Assembly: GCF_904848185.1 (NCBI RefSeq)
Contig: NC_051041.1
Coordinates: 14,110,772-14,174,771 of the forward strand
Direction: 5' to 3'
From: Acanthopagrus latus
Taxonomy: Eukaryota > Chordata > Actinopteri > Spariformes > Sparidae
Length of the DNA stretch: 64,000 nucleotides
The translations under genes and the position numbers were made by a program. Below the pieces are notes generated by a model. The model saw only the letters and a list, made by a program, of their open reading frames with translations, did no database searches and was not told the DNA's origin. Of this stretch, positions 62,354 to 64,000 are shown piece by piece (position 1 is the stretch's first letter; each line of letters begins with the position of its first letter).

Positions 62354-62491
62354 TGTGACAACGCCAAGGGGCTGAGGGCCTTCTTTGATGCCATATGCTA
62401 CGGTCCCAAACACCTGATGATCTTCGGTGGCGTCTGCCCTTCCGTGACCTCCATCATCGCAGAGTCCTTGGAGGGATGGAATCTGGTGCAG
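62354..62491 (+). CDS. gabbr2: GABA-B receptor subunit 2, coding exon 2 (flytrap lobe 1)
   Basis: This 138-nt exon encodes 46 residues in phase 0 on both sides and joins exon 1 exactly: IYDTE then CDNAKG. By eye about 40 of 46 residues match the mammalian GABBR2 segment as I recall it, including GGVCPSVTSIIAES and GWNLVQ. The two cysteines 27 residues apart (Cys106 and Cys133 of the joined protein) correspond to the known lobe-1 disulfide of human GABBR2 (Cys108-Cys135). An additional cysteine at joined residue 120 stands where mammals have Lys. The acceptor is a pyrimidine-rich stretch ending GCAG, and the donor after CAG is GTAGGA. The next exon is outside the window. The family and subunit call is secure; which teleost paralogue this is cannot be decided here. 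Confidence 0.95.
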
Positions 62492-64000
62492 GTAGGATTC
62501 GTGCTGTATTTGCCATTGTGTGTGCGCGCAAGCGTTTGTGTTGTTGTGTTGTGTTGGATGCTGTCATTGCAAGTCCATCAGGATTAAATAGACTACTGGG
62601 TTTAAACATGGCCTAGTGTGTTTTCCCCCTTTTTTGGATTACTATCAGAAACCAGATTTTTCTACTTAATTGAGTTTCCAAACATTCTCGTCCCTTACAA
62701 CTGCGGCTTGCAAGATAGGTCCTGGACTTTCACAGGGGTCGCAACTCGAGGCTTAATCCTTCATTAACCTTGCCGGGGTGACTGTCTAATTGGCGTCGCT
62801 CTAATCCTCAGAATCCGCCTTCGTTTCACAATCAGAGGCAGAATGGCTCGAACTTGACGAAATCAGATGTTAGAAAAATTTGAGCTCAACGTCCTATAAT
62901 CTCTGGACTTGTATTTGAAGGAAAGCATATTATCAAATTATAAAACCGACTGAGGGCTTCTCCTCATGGTTGAACGCTGTTTCATGTGGGTGAAAAGATG
63001 TTTTTTTTAGGGAGTTTTGTCAATGGTATGAGCCAATAAGAGTGTTATTACTCAGTCCAGTCAATGTTAATCACCTACAGGACATTCATATAATAGATTT
63101 TACCATTCAATTACACTCTTGCATGCTAAATGGTTTTTGCTGCCATTAACTTTGCAGAACTTAATGATTGCTCACTGTAGGTATTAAACACCAGCCATTC
63201 TTCCATCTGCTAAACTTTTGACCCCCTGAGTCATTGCTTACAGTTCCTCTGACTGTGATACTGTACTGCAGCACCAAAGAGGGGAAATGCCTCCCTCTGA
63301 AGAATACCTTCCATTCGCTGCGAAACCTACAAAGGTTATCAGGCAAAGATAAGAAAGAAGTGAAGCTTGTGCTTGGAAGAGATAGCATAATTCAAGAGGC
63401 TGCATTTTGAACAGAATGTCACATTTTGTGGCATATTTCCCCCCCCTGCTTGCAATTACTCTGAATCTGCTGCTTTTCATGTTCCCTTTTCGCTCGCGGT
63501 CTTGTCAGGGTCACTCAGGAATGAAAAGATCGGCAGGATGAGGGAATGAAAGGATGAGCCACTTTTTGTTTCTGCTCTCACTTCCTTTTTCGGTGTTAAT
63601 GATCTCAGTCTAGAATGAGGGGTTTTCAGGCCATAGTTGAATTTGAAGTGCCTTTAAGTATTTGTCTGTGTTGTTTGTGTGTGTGTGTGTGTGTGTGTCT
63701 GTATGTGTGCATGTTCTCCGCTCTATTTATTGGCTTGTTTGGCTGTGATTACCCGTGAGAAGTGCAGCGGCAGTCGTCTGCTCTGCGGATCACTCTGGCT
63801 GGTACAGTGCTTCCCCCCAGAGCACTTTACCTTCCAGATCCCTTTTTGCTATTAATACACGAACCAACACCAACAAATCCATGCCAGTCTGATCCCAAAC
63901 GCACACTGCGACACTGGCTGAATACTAGACAGGCCGCGATTGAAGGAAAACGTAAAGGTGAAGAACTGAGAAATCACCCGGTACCTGTGTTTAAAGGAGA
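62492..64000 (+). other. start of intron 2 of gabbr2
   Basis: The donor GTAGGA at 62492 opens an intron that runs past the window end. A short (GT)n tract lies at about 63675-63698. I see no exon, RNA gene or clear transposon in the remainder. Confidence 0.8.
63675..63698. repeat. (GT)n microsatellite in intron 2
   Basis: About 12 GT units. Confidence 0.9.

Noticed and set aside
1..64000. CRISPR array, tRNA, rRNA or prokaryotic operon
   Set aside because: No regularly spaced direct repeats with unique spacers, no cloverleaf or rRNA-like segments, and the only gene is a vertebrate split gene.

Overview
The window looks like vertebrate DNA, most likely from a ray-finned (teleost) fish. It has one split gene with GT-AG introns, very many (CA)n/(GT)n microsatellites, and several degraded non-autonomous DNA transposons of kinds common in fish genomes. 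No operons, no prokaryotic features and no RNA genes were seen.

The only protein-coding gene supported is the 5' part of a GABA-B receptor subunit 2 gene (gabbr2 or a close teleost paralogue) on the + strand. Exon 1 (coding 12170-12484) gives the signal peptide and the start of the extracellular Venus-flytrap domain. Exon 2 (62354-62491) continues the same lobe in frame. The phase-0 intron between them is 49,869 bp and fills most of the window. The rest of the gene, including the 7-TM domain, lies beyond position 64000. The predicted N-terminal fragment is 151 residues.

Layout: 1-11129 is upstream intergenic DNA with a degenerate minisatellite, microsatellites and a 537-bp hAT-like MITE (7995-8531). 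About 1.6 kb before the start codon (10543-10606) lie two strong REST/NRSF (RE1) sites in opposite orientation, 22 bp apart. Positions 11130-12169 form a CpG-rich promoter/5'-leader region with simple repeats and several short upstream ORFs. Intron 1 (12485-62353) carries two perfect 14-bp RFX X-box palindromes (13440, 41464), weaker X-box-like sites, YY1-like sites, a CpG-rich patch that could be an internal promoter (about 41640-42480), a Tc1/mariner transposase remnant, several hAT-like or other TIR elements, one apparent nested insertion, long simple repeats, and tracts likely to form Z-DNA, triplex or G-quadruplex. Positions 62492-64000 are the start of intron 2.

Regulatory reading (inference): the RE1 pair fits REST silencing of a neuronal receptor gene outside neurons, and the X-boxes may be RFX-bound enhancers. 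No new multi-gene system was found. The strongest unusual signals are the inverted RE1 pair and the repeated perfect X-boxes.
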